From: Vibrio cholerae
Lineage (GTDB): Bacteria; Actinomycetota; Actinomycetes; Actinomycetales; Micrococcaceae
Direction of reading: 5' to 3'
DNA length: 64,000 nucleotides
Assembly (NCBI GenBank): GCA_009728235.1
Contig: WNZI01000001.1
Span: 1 to 64,000 of the forward strand
The position numbers and the translations under genes were made by a program. The notes under the pieces are model-generated. The model did not search any database. It worked only from the letters and a program-made list of their open reading frames with translations, and was not told the origin of the DNA. Within the stretch, counting starts at the first letter, position 1; each line of letters begins with the position of its first letter. Shown in pieces: positions 8,563 to 16,655 of this stretch.

Positions 8563-9663
8563 CTACTCCGCGTTGTCGAGGGCGTCGAAATCAGTGCGGT
8601 CGATCCTCCGGTGGTAGCGCATCCCGGTGAGGCCGCCGAGGATCGCGCCGATCAGGGCGACGGCGGCCACCACCAGCAGGCCGATGAGTCCCGGCCCGGT
8701 GACGTCCTGCATGGCAGGAACGCCGAGGTCCTGGAACCGTTCCGTGACGTTCGCCTGATTACCCACGACGAAGCCGATGATCGCGAGGACCACGGCGACG
8801 ATGATGGCCCACAGCCACACTGCAACGCCCTGTTTGATGCCGCTGAAGCGTGCCATCCGTCCGGCGACGTAGCCGCCGGCGAAGTAGGAGACGAGGAGGA
8901 TGACGCCGAGGACGACGGCGGCCGTGATTCCTGCGGTCTGCGCCTCGCCCGAACCGCTCGTGAGATCGGACGTGGACAGATCGGCTCCGTAACCGAACAG
9001 TCCGGCCAGGGCCCCGACGAGCGCCGACAGCAGGACGAACAGACCCGTTGCGGTCAGCCACCCGAAGAACGCCGCGCCGAACTTCATTCCACCGAAGTGC
9101 TCCTTCTCCCGCTGGTGGAGTACCTTGCGGTCCTCCAGACTGGGTACGCCTGATCCCCCGCCTGTTCCGGCCGTCGCCGACCTGGGCAGGCGGTGATCCC
9201 GCGTGCTGTCTCCGGACCCGGCATCGGCGTTCCTGGTCGCGGTCACCGGTACCACGCGGGTCTGTGCCTGCGTCGCGGCATCCGGCCCTCGGCCGGTCGA
9301 AGCAGCAGATGACGCCGGGATCGGCGCCGTTGCCTGCTGGCGCGTGGGGGTGGAATCGGTCCGGGATTCCGTGTCGTCCGATCCGCCGGAGTACATCCCC
9401 GGGACGTACTCGCCGCTGGCGTCGTCGTCCGGCGAATAGGCGCCGGGAACGTAGTCGTCGCCGGCGTCGCCCCGGGACCCGTTCCCGCTTCCCGCCTGCG
9501 AAGCGCCTGACGAGGCCACCTGCGATGCACCCGCAGGGCGGGCGCCGCTCTGCCCGGTGTCCATCATCTCGGTGGGGGTGTCGGCGCCGTCGGCCCGCCG
9601 TGGTCCGTCCGATGACGCGCCACGGCGCTCGTCGCCGTCATTCCCTGCTACTGGTGTACTCAC
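8563..9663 (-). CDS. Membrane protein with long disordered N-terminus
   Basis: A 366-residue protein. Residues 1-185 are low complexity, rich in Ser, Gly, Asp, Ala and Thr, with near-repeats around YVPGAYSPDDD and YVPGMYSGGSD. Residues 190-345 contain four hydrophobic helices (for example LTATGLFVLLSALVGALAGLFGYG and VAVWLWAIIVAVVLAIIGFVVG), then a short charged tail. The start is a GTG at 9663 preceded by AGGAGG. No enzymatic motif; it looks like a YrzE-type or similar four-helix membrane protein. Function unknown. Confidence 0.75.
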   Translation of the reverse strand: MSTPVAGNDGDERRGASSDGPRRADGADTPTEMMDTGQSGARPAGASQVASSGASQAGSGNGSRGDAGDDYVPGAYSPDDDASGEYVPGMYSGGSDDTESRTDSTPTRQQATAPIPASSAASTGRGPDAATQAQTRVVPVTATRNADAGSGDSTRDHRLPRSATAGTGGGSGVPSLEDRKVLHQREKEHFGGMKFGAAFFGWLTATGLFVLLSALVGALAGLFGYGADLSTSDLTSGSGEAQTAGITAAVVLGVILLVSYFAGGYVAGRMARFSGIKQGVAVWLWAIIVAVVLAIIGFVVGNQANVTERFQDLGVPAMQDVTGPGLIGLLVVAAVALIGAILGGLTGMRYHRRIDRTDFDALDNAE

Positions 9664-9792
9664 TGGGTCCTCCTGGTCTCAGGGCCCGCAGGCTCGCTAA
9701 GTTGGCTTACTATTCTCCCCAGTATTCCACGCGTACGCGTGGCCGGTCCGGTCTTCGCACCGCGTCGCGCCTGCAGATGAAAGACTGGACTC

Positions 9793-10293
9793 ATGGATCT
9801 CCAGGTCATCATGACAATCGTGTGTGGCGCCCTGATCGCCGTCGGCATAGCGGGAGTGGTGGTGCCGATCCTGCCCGGGAGTGTCCTCATCATCGTGTCG
9901 CTCCTCGCCTGGGCGCTGACCGTGGCCGCCCCGGAAGGATGGGTGGTCTTCTCGATCGGCACCGTCCTGGCAGGCGCCGGACTCGCTGCGGGCATCGTGC
10001 TCACGGGCCGCACTCTGAAGCAACGGCAGATCCCGGGCCGCTCAGTGACCATCGGGGTGCTCGCCGGGATCGTCGGGATGTTCGTGATTCCCGTGGTCGG
10101 CCTGTTCGTCGGGTTCGCCCTCGGTCTCTTCCTCAGCGAGTTCGGGCGGCAGCGGGACGCGCGGGCAGCCCTGACCTCGAGTCTCCATGCGCTGAAGGCC
10201 ACGGGTCTCGGGATCCTCGCCGAACTGGCGCTCGCCTGCCTCGCGGGGACCACCTGGGTGATCGGGGCCTGGGTCTACTTCGCCACGCGGTGA
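9793..10293 (+). CDS. DUF456 family membrane protein
   Basis: A 166-residue, highly hydrophobic protein with about five membrane segments. The pattern GIAGVVVPILPGSVLIIVS near the N-terminus, followed by a basic loop (LTGRTLKQRQIPGRS) and the GIVGMFVIPVVGLFVGFALG segment, is typical of DUF456. The role of this family is not established. It converges on the GH15 gene, whose stop codon lies 8 bases downstream on the other strand. Confidence 0.85.
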   Translation: MDLQVIMTIVCGALIAVGIAGVVVPILPGSVLIIVSLLAWALTVAAPEGWVVFSIGTVLAGAGLAAGIVLTGRTLKQRQIPGRSVTIGVLAGIVGMFVIPVVGLFVGFALGLFLSEFGRQRDARAALTSSLHALKATGLGILAELALACLAGTTWVIGAWVYFATR

Positions 10294-10301
10294 GGTGAGG
10301 T

Positions 10302-12074
10302 TCAGGACCTGCCCGAGATCGACAGGGCGGCCACGATCAGTGCGAGGTGGCTCAGCCCCTGCGGGACATTCCCCATGAACGCGTTGTCCGAGGGTTCGAT
10401 CATCTCTGCCATGATGCCGACGTCGTTGGCGAGCGGCAGGAGCTCATCCATGAGGAGGACGGCTTCATCCCGGCGCCCGACGGCGACGAGGGCCGACACC
10501 ATCCAGAACGCACAGGCCACGAACGTGGCCTCCTCCTCCTGCATACCGCTGTAGCGGTAGAGGAGAGGGCCCGCCCCCAACTCCGATCGCAGGGCGTCGA
10601 GGGTGGAGGACATGCGCGGTCCGGTGTCGAAGCCGCTCATCGCGTGCAGGAGGATCGAGGCATCGAGCTCGGTGGATCCCGGGTACCAGACGTAGCTCTG
10701 GCGTTCCTCGGACCAGCCGTTCTCGTGCACCCAGTCCCTGATGCGGTCGCGCTCCGCCGCCCACCGTTCGACGGGCCCCTGCAGCTGACCGCGCTCGGCG
10801 AGCAGGACCGCACAGCGCAGGGCGTTCCAGCAGCCGAGCTTCGAGGTCACGTAATGGCGTTCCTCAGGGAGCTCCCACATCCCGGCGTCACGACGATGCC
10901 AGATGTCGCACGTCAGGTCGGCGAGGTCGGCGAGCTGACGCATGGTCGCCGGGTCGAGCACGTGACCGGCCTGGACGTACTGCCAGACGATGTCGAAGAC
11001 GTCACCGAAGACGCCCAGTTGCAGTTGTCCGGCCGCGGGATTGCCGTCGACGACGGGTCCTATTCCCCGCCAGCCCGTGAGGTCCGGCCGGTCGGTGCCC
11101 TCAGGGATGTCGCCGTTCAGCCGGGTGAACACCTCGAGGTCCGAGCCCTGCGACCGCAGGTTCTTGAGCATCCACGAGACCGCCGCGTGGACCTCTTCAC
11201 GGAGTCCGGCGCGGGTGAGTGAGTGCAGTGTGTACGCGGTGTCCCGCACCCACGCGTAGCGGTAGTCCCAGTTCTTCCCACCGGCGGCGCTCTCGGGAAG
11301 GGACGTGGTGGCGGCAGCGGCGATGGAACCGGAGGGGCTGTGCAGGAGCAGCTTCAGCGTGAGCGCGCTGCGCAGGACGGCATGCCGGTAGTCGCCGTCG
11401 TAGGCGAAGTTGTCCGACCACTGCTGCCAGTTCCGGATGGTGCGGTCCACGCCGTCGTCGATGGTCTGGGGATCCGGCAGCGGCAGGGGCTCGCCGTGCG
11501 TCGACACCACGGCGACGAGGTGCCTCGATCCCTCGGAGGTGGTGAACGCGCCCTCCACGGACTGCCCCACGGGCACCTTGAGTCCGTGGTCGATGCCGCG
11601 GACGCCGAGCCCGACGGCGTCGATCCGCAGGACCGGATGGTCCGGCCCGTTGTCGAGCCAGGGTGACGAGGACCCGAAGCAGGTTCCGGGCGTGATGGAC
11701 CAGGCCATGTCGACGGTTCCCATCAGGCCGTCGACGCGCCGGGCAAGTTCGCCCCAGGGGAGCCGGCCGGCCACACCGGTGTTGAGCGAATCCGTCACCC
11801 GAACCGTGCCGGTCGCCGTGGTGTACGTCGTCTCGAGGACGTTCGAGCCGTCGGCGTACCGCCGCTCGACGGTGAACTCCGCGGTGGGTGCGAGCGCCAT
11901 GAAGCCTTCGTCCGCGTCGAGCAGGCGCGCGAAGGCCGGGGTCGAGTCGAGGTCCGGCGTGGGATACCAGTCGATGGAGCCGTCCAGCGCGACGAGCGCC
12001 ACGGTGCGCCCGTCGCCGATGGCAGCGTACGAGCGGATGTCGGCGAAGCCGGCGTCGTCACGCAGCGCGATGAT
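10302..12074 (-). CDS. Glycoside hydrolase family 15 (glucoamylase/trehalase-like), unusual start
   Basis: GH15 enzymes release glucose from alpha-glucosides or trehalose. The product has family segments DGSIDWYPTPDLDS near the N-terminus, GGKNWDYRYAWVRDTAYTL and GVFGDVFD; it ends at 10302. A GTG at 12002 gives 566 residues but cuts off the conserved SYAAIGDGRT segment, which is encoded in frame just upstream. The open frame continues back to a TAG at 12111-12113 with no ATG, GTG or TTG. The only candidates are ATC at 12074 or 12071 (2 or 5 bases after an AGGAG) and CTG at 12065. The boundary given assumes an ATC start and is uncertain. Confidence 0.8.
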   Translation of the reverse strand: MIALRDDAGFADIRSYAAIGDGRTVALVALDGSIDWYPTPDLDSTPAFARLLDADEGFMALAPTAEFTVERRYADGSNVLETTYTTATGTVRVTDSLNTGVAGRLPWGELARRVDGLMGTVDMAWSITPGTCFGSSSPWLDNGPDHPVLRIDAVGLGVRGIDHGLKVPVGQSVEGAFTTSEGSRHLVAVVSTHGEPLPLPDPQTIDDGVDRTIRNWQQWSDNFAYDGDYRHAVLRSALTLKLLLHSPSGSIAAAATTSLPESAAGGKNWDYRYAWVRDTAYTLHSLTRAGLREEVHAAVSWMLKNLRSQGSDLEVFTRLNGDIPEGTDRPDLTGWRGIGPVVDGNPAAGQLQLGVFGDVFDIVWQYVQAGHVLDPATMRQLADLADLTCDIWHRRDAGMWELPEERHYVTSKLGCWNALRCAVLLAERGQLQGPVERWAAERDRIRDWVHENGWSEERQSYVWYPGSTELDASILLHAMSGFDTGPRMSSTLDALRSELGAGPLLYRYSGMQEEEATFVACAFWMVSALVAVGRRDEAVLLMDELLPLANDVGIMAEMIEPSDNAFMGNVPQGLSHLALIVAALSISGRS

Positions 12075-12110
12075 CGCTCCTCTTTCCTGTTCCGCGACCG
12101 TCCACAGCCG

Positions 12111-12233
12111 CTACCTGCCGTTCATGCCCTTGTATCGGGTCTTGTCGGCTCGCGGCTGCTGCCCCGTGCGGCGCTTGCTGAGCACGCGGGAGGCGATGAC
12201 GGGCACCAGTGCCCAGAGGATCCGTTTCAGCAC
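12111..12233 (-). CDS. Small conserved-looking basic protein (40 aa)
   Basis: GTG start at 12233 with AAGGA 7 bases upstream, TAG stop at 12111. The product has a hydrophobic N-terminal helix (LKRILWALVPVIASRVL) and a basic tail ending RYKGMNGR. The good RBS and placement support a real gene. Its stop lies in the same frame as, and about 36 bases before, the apparent start region of the GH15 gene, so the two may be translated together. Function unknown. Confidence 0.6.
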   Translation of the reverse strand: MLKRILWALVPVIASRVLSKRRTGQQPRADKTRYKGMNGR

Positions 12234-12308
12234 GATGACGTCCTTACGATCGGTGGTCGGCGACGGCCGCCGCCCTGATCATCATCCTACTGAGGGTCCG
12301 TCGGCGGG

Positions 12309-13778
12309 CTACTCCTCGGTCACGAACGCACGCAGCGCCCGAAGCTGGGCGTCCCGTGCTACGGGGTTGAGGTACATCATGTGCCCGGCCTCGTGGTAGT
12401 GGTGGGTGAAGCGGGCCCGGGCGTTCGTATCGAGGTTCATGTGCGCCCAGACGTACTCGGCGGCGAAGTGCGGTGTGGCGCCGTCGTGGTAGCCGTAGTC
12501 CACATGCACCCTCAGATTCGGATTGTGCACGAGGAGCCGTTCCAGGACTCCGGAGACGTCCACGGGAGCGCCCTCGAAGGTGCGGTAGCTCCACGGCTGG
12601 ACCCGGGCCGTGAGGATCTCGTAGGGGAGGTCGTTCTCGTACCCGAGTTCGGCGCGGACGTAATGGTTCATCGCGGCCGAGTAGGGACCGGTGATGGCAC
12701 GGATGCTCGGATCATCGAAGGAATCGGAGGCCTGCTGGTTCGCGGGCCGCGCCGTGAAGCGTCCGTCGATCCGGCCGACGGCACGTCCCTCGGCGCGGAG
12801 GAGTTCCGCCGCGAACTCGTGGTACGCCCAGCGGAAGTTCGTGCGGCGGATGAACCCCTCGTCGAGGGTGGTGATGGCGTGGAGTCGCTCGACCACCGTG
12901 TCCTGCTCCTCGGCGGTCAGACGGGTGCCCTGCGTGAGCGCATAGCCGAAGTCGCGTGCGGCGTACTGCTCGGCCTCGCGCACGACCTCGTCGAGCGACC
13001 GGTCCCCGTGCCTGCCGTGATAGTGAGCGATCGCCGCGTACGTAGGCAGATGCAGCGCATAGGGCAGGTCGCTGCCGGGGAAGAACCGGAGCGTGGACAT
13101 GTTGAGCACCGTCGAGATCAGGCCGAGTCCGTTCACCGCCATCCCGTAGGCGTCGAACAGGCGCCCGGCCACCGCGACGGCACGAAGGGTTCCGTAGGAC
13201 TCACCGACGAGGTACTTCGGGGACAGCCATCGATTGTTGCGCGTGGTCCAGAGCCGGATCACCTCGGCCACCAGGTCCCTGTCCTGGACGAACGCGTGGA
13301 ACTCGTCCGCCTTCTCGCCCTCCACCACGCGGGAGAAGCCGGTGTTCACGGGATCGATCATGACGAGGTCGCTCGACTCGAGGAGGGAGTCAGGGCTGTC
13401 TACGAGTCCGAACGGGGCGGGCGTCATGGCACCGACGTCCCCGGAATCGACCAGCCGCGGACCCAGCAGGCCCAGGTGCAGCCAGACCGACGCCGAGCCG
13501 GGGCCACCGTTGAACGCGAACGTCACGGGCCGGCCCGGCTCCGGGTCCTGTTTCGTGTAGGCGACGATGAAGATCTCGGCCTTCGGCTTGAAGCCGTCCG
13601 CCTTGCCGTCCTTCGTCTCCTCCCGGCGTAGTACGAGGCGGCCGGTGGTGGTCGCGTACTTCAGCCCCGAGGGCGAGGTGTGTTCGCGCACCGCGAAGTC
13701 GTCGGAGACGTCCTTGGCCTCCGCTGCCCGTGCGTCCTTGCGATCGTCGGTCGGTGTGTCCTGGATCTCATCAGCCAT
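12309..13778 (-). CDS. Peptidase S10 family (serine carboxypeptidase-like)
   Basis: A 489-residue protein with the S10 signatures: FAFNGGPGSASVWLHLG (oxyanion region, near residue 90), the nucleophile elbow VGESYGTLR, an Asp in HVDYGYHDGATP and the His in HYHEAGHMMY near the C-terminus. No signal peptide, so it is probably a cytosolic carboxypeptidase; specificity cannot be told. The start is supported by a -10-like TAGTCT ending 6 bases before the ATG (leaderless pattern). It is 36 bases from the DHA2 exporter gene, same strand. Confidence 0.9.
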   Translation of the reverse strand: MADEIQDTPTDDRKDARAAEAKDVSDDFAVREHTSPSGLKYATTTGRLVLRREETKDGKADGFKPKAEIFIVAYTKQDPEPGRPVTFAFNGGPGSASVWLHLGLLGPRLVDSGDVGAMTPAPFGLVDSPDSLLESSDLVMIDPVNTGFSRVVEGEKADEFHAFVQDRDLVAEVIRLWTTRNNRWLSPKYLVGESYGTLRAVAVAGRLFDAYGMAVNGLGLISTVLNMSTLRFFPGSDLPYALHLPTYAAIAHYHGRHGDRSLDEVVREAEQYAARDFGYALTQGTRLTAEEQDTVVERLHAITTLDEGFIRRTNFRWAYHEFAAELLRAEGRAVGRIDGRFTARPANQQASDSFDDPSIRAITGPYSAAMNHYVRAELGYENDLPYEILTARVQPWSYRTFEGAPVDVSGVLERLLVHNPNLRVHVDYGYHDGATPHFAAEYVWAHMNLDTNARARFTHHYHEAGHMMYLNPVARDAQLRALRAFVTEE

Positions 13779-13814
13779 GGGGCAAGACTACCGGTAGTTC
13801 CCCGAGGCAACAGC

Positions 13815-15398
13815 TCACGAGTCGGCGGGCGTTGCTTCCCTCGGACCGGCCTGCGCACCGTCGTTCTGCCGGGACACAGCCCCCTCCGCGGCCGCGACGG
13901 CTCCTGAATCACGGGACCACGCATTGTTCTGCTCGGGCCTGGCGAAGAACAGGGCGGCACCGAAGCCGATGAGGATCACGATCGCGGGAAGGTAGAGGGA
14001 CTGTCCCATCGAGAGCGCGTACCCGGCCTTGGCCTCGTCCGGAAGAGCGGCTCCCGGGGTCGCACTCATCCCGTCGCTGCCGAGGTTGGACATGAGGCGG
14101 GACTGCATCATCGCCGCGATCGCAGCACTGCCGAGGACGGCACCCATCTGGCGGGTGGTGTTGTAGACGCCCGAGCCGGCGCCCGCCAGGGACGGTGCGA
14201 GGTTCCGGGTGGCTGTGAGTGACACCGGCGCCCAGATCCCGGCACTCGAGAGGCCGAGGAGTGAGACGGGCAGGAGGAGCTGCCAGATGGGGACGTCCGG
14301 GGTGAGGATCGAGCCCATCCAGAACAGGGCCGCTGACATGCCGGCGAATCCCGCGATGGCGATGTACTTGGGATTGCTGCGCTGCACGTACTTGCCGACG
14401 AAGGGGGCGAGAACACCCGAGATGACGGCCATCGGAGTGAGCAGGAGTGCGGCCTGTGTGGGTGAGAGACCCCGGACCGTCTGTGCGTAGAGCATGAGCG
14501 GCAGTGCCATGGTGGTGATCGAGAAGCCCATCGCGGTGATGGAGGTGTTGGCGAGCGAGAAGTTGCGGTCGCCGAAGAGCCGAAGCGGAACGAGGGGCTC
14601 GCCGCGATTGATGCGCTGCCAGACGACGAAGGCGATGAGGAGCACGAGTCCGGTGATGATCAGCGACCACACGGAGAGGGGGCCGGCGATGGTGCCCCAG
14701 TCGTAGCTCTCGCCCTCCTGGATGCCGAAGACGAGGCAGAACAGGCCGGCAGCGCTCAGGAAGACGCCGAGCATGTCGAAGCGGTGCGACGTCGTCGGAA
14801 GCGTGGGCACGAGGCGTGCGGCAAGGATGAAGCCGATGATGCCGACCGGCACGTTGATGAAGAAGATCCACTCCCACCCCGCCGTGTCCACGAGGACTCC
14901 GCCGAGCACAGGACCGACGAGCGTGGCGATCCCGGCCACGGAACCCCACAGGCCCATGGCGGCTCCGCGGCGCTCGGGCGGGAAGATCCGGGTGATGACG
15001 GACATGGTCTGCGGTGTCATGAGGGCGGCGCCCAGACCCTGCAGGACGCGCGCGAGGATGAGGGCCTCCACCGAACCCGAGAGCCCGCACCACGCGCTCG
15101 ACAGCGTGAACACCACGAGCCCCACGAGGTAGACGCGCTTCGGCCCGAAACGGTCCCCGAGCCTTCCCGTGACGAGCAGGGGGACGGCGTAGGCGAGGAG
15201 GTATGCGCTGGTCACCCAGATGACGCTGTCGATCCCCGCTCCCAGCCCCTCCATGATGGCAGGAGTGGCAACGGAGACGATCGTCGAATCGACGAGGATC
15301 ATGAAGAATCCGATGACGAGCGACCAGAGGGCCGGCCAGGGCCTGACGTCGTCGTTCCGGGACTGGGCAGGGGACACCTGCGGGGCATTGCGGGACAT
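13815..15398 (-). CDS. DHA2 family (14-helix) MFS drug exporter
   Basis: A 527-residue major facilitator of the EmrB/QacA (DHA2) group, which exports drugs or other hydrophobic compounds using the proton gradient. It shows the early loop GRLGDRFGPKRVYL, the MTPQTMSVITRIFPPERRGAA segment (split here as MTPQTMSVI and FPPERRG), and the antiporter motif C GPVLGGVLVD. About 14 hydrophobic helices, then a hydrophilic tail. The ATG at 15398 is preferred to a GTG at 15428 because TAGTCT ends 7 bases upstream (leaderless pattern). No adjacent regulator. Confidence 0.88.
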   Translation of the reverse strand: MSRNAPQVSPAQSRNDDVRPWPALWSLVIGFFMILVDSTIVSVATPAIMEGLGAGIDSVIWVTSAYLLAYAVPLLVTGRLGDRFGPKRVYLVGLVVFTLSSAWCGLSGSVEALILARVLQGLGAALMTPQTMSVITRIFPPERRGAAMGLWGSVAGIATLVGPVLGGVLVDTAGWEWIFFINVPVGIIGFILAARLVPTLPTTSHRFDMLGVFLSAAGLFCLVFGIQEGESYDWGTIAGPLSVWSLIITGLVLLIAFVVWQRINRGEPLVPLRLFGDRNFSLANTSITAMGFSITTMALPLMLYAQTVRGLSPTQAALLLTPMAVISGVLAPFVGKYVQRSNPKYIAIAGFAGMSAALFWMGSILTPDVPIWQLLLPVSLLGLSSAGIWAPVSLTATRNLAPSLAGAGSGVYNTTRQMGAVLGSAAIAAMMQSRLMSNLGSDGMSATPGAALPDEAKAGYALSMGQSLYLPAIVILIGFGAALFFARPEQNNAWSRDSGAVAAAEGAVSRQNDGAQAGPREATPADS

Positions 15399-15510
15399 GG
15401 GGAGAAGACTACTCCCGGCTCGTGACACTCCAGGACGCTCACCGTCCTCGGCGGATCTTTGGGCTCAGGCCGCCCTCCGGGTACAGTGTTGGTGGTCGGA
15501 AGTGGTATCC

Positions 15511-15583
15511 GGGGCTTTAGCTCAGTTGGTAGAGCGTTTCGTTCGCAATGAAAAGGTCGGGGGTTCGATTCCCCCAAGCTCCA
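15511..15583 (+). tRNA. tRNA-Ala (anticodon CGC)
   Basis: A complete cloverleaf. The acceptor arm GGGGCTT pairs with AAGCTCC and includes the G3:U70 wobble pair that identifies alanine tRNAs. D arm GCTC/GAGC, anticodon loop TTCGCAA giving anticodon CGC (codon GCG), T arm GGGGG-TTCGATT-CCCCC. The discriminator is A and CCA is not encoded. A terminator hairpin follows. Confidence 0.96.
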
Positions 15584-15598
15584 CGATCTCCGGACTCG

Positions 15599-15637
15599 GA
15601 AGAGCGAGGCACCTGCACTGCAGGTGCCTCGCTCTTC
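15599..15637. terminator. Terminator hairpin after tRNA-Ala
   Basis: A perfect 18-base-pair stem (15599-15616 with 15620-15637) and a 3-base ACT loop. It lies between tRNA-Ala and the convergent DUF5684 gene, so it can serve both. Confidence 0.85.
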
Positions 15638-15665
15638 TGCATTCCGGGCTCCCGCGAGCAGGCTG

Positions 15666-16181
15666 TCAGGGCTGGTACTGGCCGGGCTGGTAGGCGGCCG
15701 GCTGGTACGCGCCGGGTGCTCCGAAGCCGTCAGGGGCCTGGCCGAGCGGATAGCGGGCCGCGTCCCGGCCGAGGTAGCGGGCGTCGCTGTAGGACAGGAC
15801 GAAGTAGGAGATGACAGGCAGGAAGAACCCCAGGACGGCGATGCCCACGCCCTTGCCGAAGACCTTCGCCACGTTGATGGCGAGGAGCACGAGGAGCACG
15901 ATGTTCACGCCTGGGATGAAGGACAGGAGGATGAGCCACGGGGACAGTCCGGAGATCTGCAGCAGAACGATGATGTTGTAGAAGGGCACGAAGGCCTCCC
16001 ACGCGGACCGGCCCGCCTTCGTGAACATCTTCATCAGTGAGAATCCGGTGATGAGGATGCCGATGGCGGCGCCGATGATCACGCTGATGAGGATCCCGGC
16101 GATGATCGCCGGATCCGTCGTGGTGGTCGTGGTGGTCATCGCCGGGAGCATGCCGGTGGCGAGGACTGAGGTCAGTGTCAT
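15666..16181 (-). CDS. DUF5684-type membrane protein
   Basis: A 171-residue membrane protein with four hydrophobic helices. The amphipathic segment FTKAGRSAWEAFVPFYNIIVLLQI, read in parts as KAGRSAWEAFVPFYN, is the DUF5684 hallmark. It is followed by SPWLILLSFIPGVNIVLL and GFFLPVISYFVLSYSDARY. The tail ends in Tyr-Gln-Pro repeats (YQPAAYQPGQYQP), suggesting a flexible cytoplasmic end. A TACTGT hexamer ends 7 bases before the ATG (leaderless pattern). Function unknown. Confidence 0.82.
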   Translation of the reverse strand: MTLTSVLATGMLPAMTTTTTTTDPAIIAGILISVIIGAAIGILITGFSLMKMFTKAGRSAWEAFVPFYNIIVLLQISGLSPWLILLSFIPGVNIVLLVLLAINVAKVFGKGVGIAVLGFFLPVISYFVLSYSDARYLGRDAARYPLGQAPDGFGAPGAYQPAAYQPGQYQP

Positions 16182-16277
16182 ATCGCGAACAGTACCGCGT
16201 GCTTAATGAAATCGTGACACCCGCGACACGCGCAGGGCGGGAGGTTTACCTGGTCGGCTGGACCACGCCGACCTGAC

Positions 16278-16544
16278 CTACTCCTCCGGAGCCTTCCTCA
16301 CCCAGGGCTTGGCCGCCAGGATCCGGCCGAGGGGCGCGAGCCACGACATCACCACGAGGAGCGTGAACGTGCTGCTCAGGGAGGACCCGAGGCTGGTCGC
16401 GGGGACGAGTTGATTCAGTGCCACGAGGATGGCGACCACCAGCAGGATCTTCTTCACGCCGTTGAGGACGTGCTGCGGCACGGGCTTGGGCCAGGGAGTG
16501 AAGTCGACCGTTCCGACGTCGCCGGGCTGTTCCTCCGAACTCAT
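16278..16544 (-). CDS. Small two-helix membrane protein (88 aa)
   Basis: An 88-residue product with an acidic N-terminus, a hydrophobic segment KKILLVVAILVALNQLVP, then a second one (FTLLVVMSWLAPLG) and a basic tail ending in KAPEE. The minus-strand AGGAGA upstream supports the ATG at 16544. A 335-residue reading in another frame over this region lacks any recognisable domain and was not annotated. Function unknown. Confidence 0.65.
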   Translation of the reverse strand: MSSEEQPGDVGTVDFTPWPKPVPQHVLNGVKKILLVVAILVALNQLVPATSLGSSLSSTFTLLVVMSWLAPLGRILAAKPWVRKAPEE

Positions 16545-16655
16545 CAGATCTCCTCTCGGGCATCACAGGCAGTTCTATTATCCACTCGAAGGGCAGTCCG
16601 GGACCGGAGGGGCCCGAGATGCCTGGCGAGGGCCTGGATCCGTCCTGCCCGGGAA

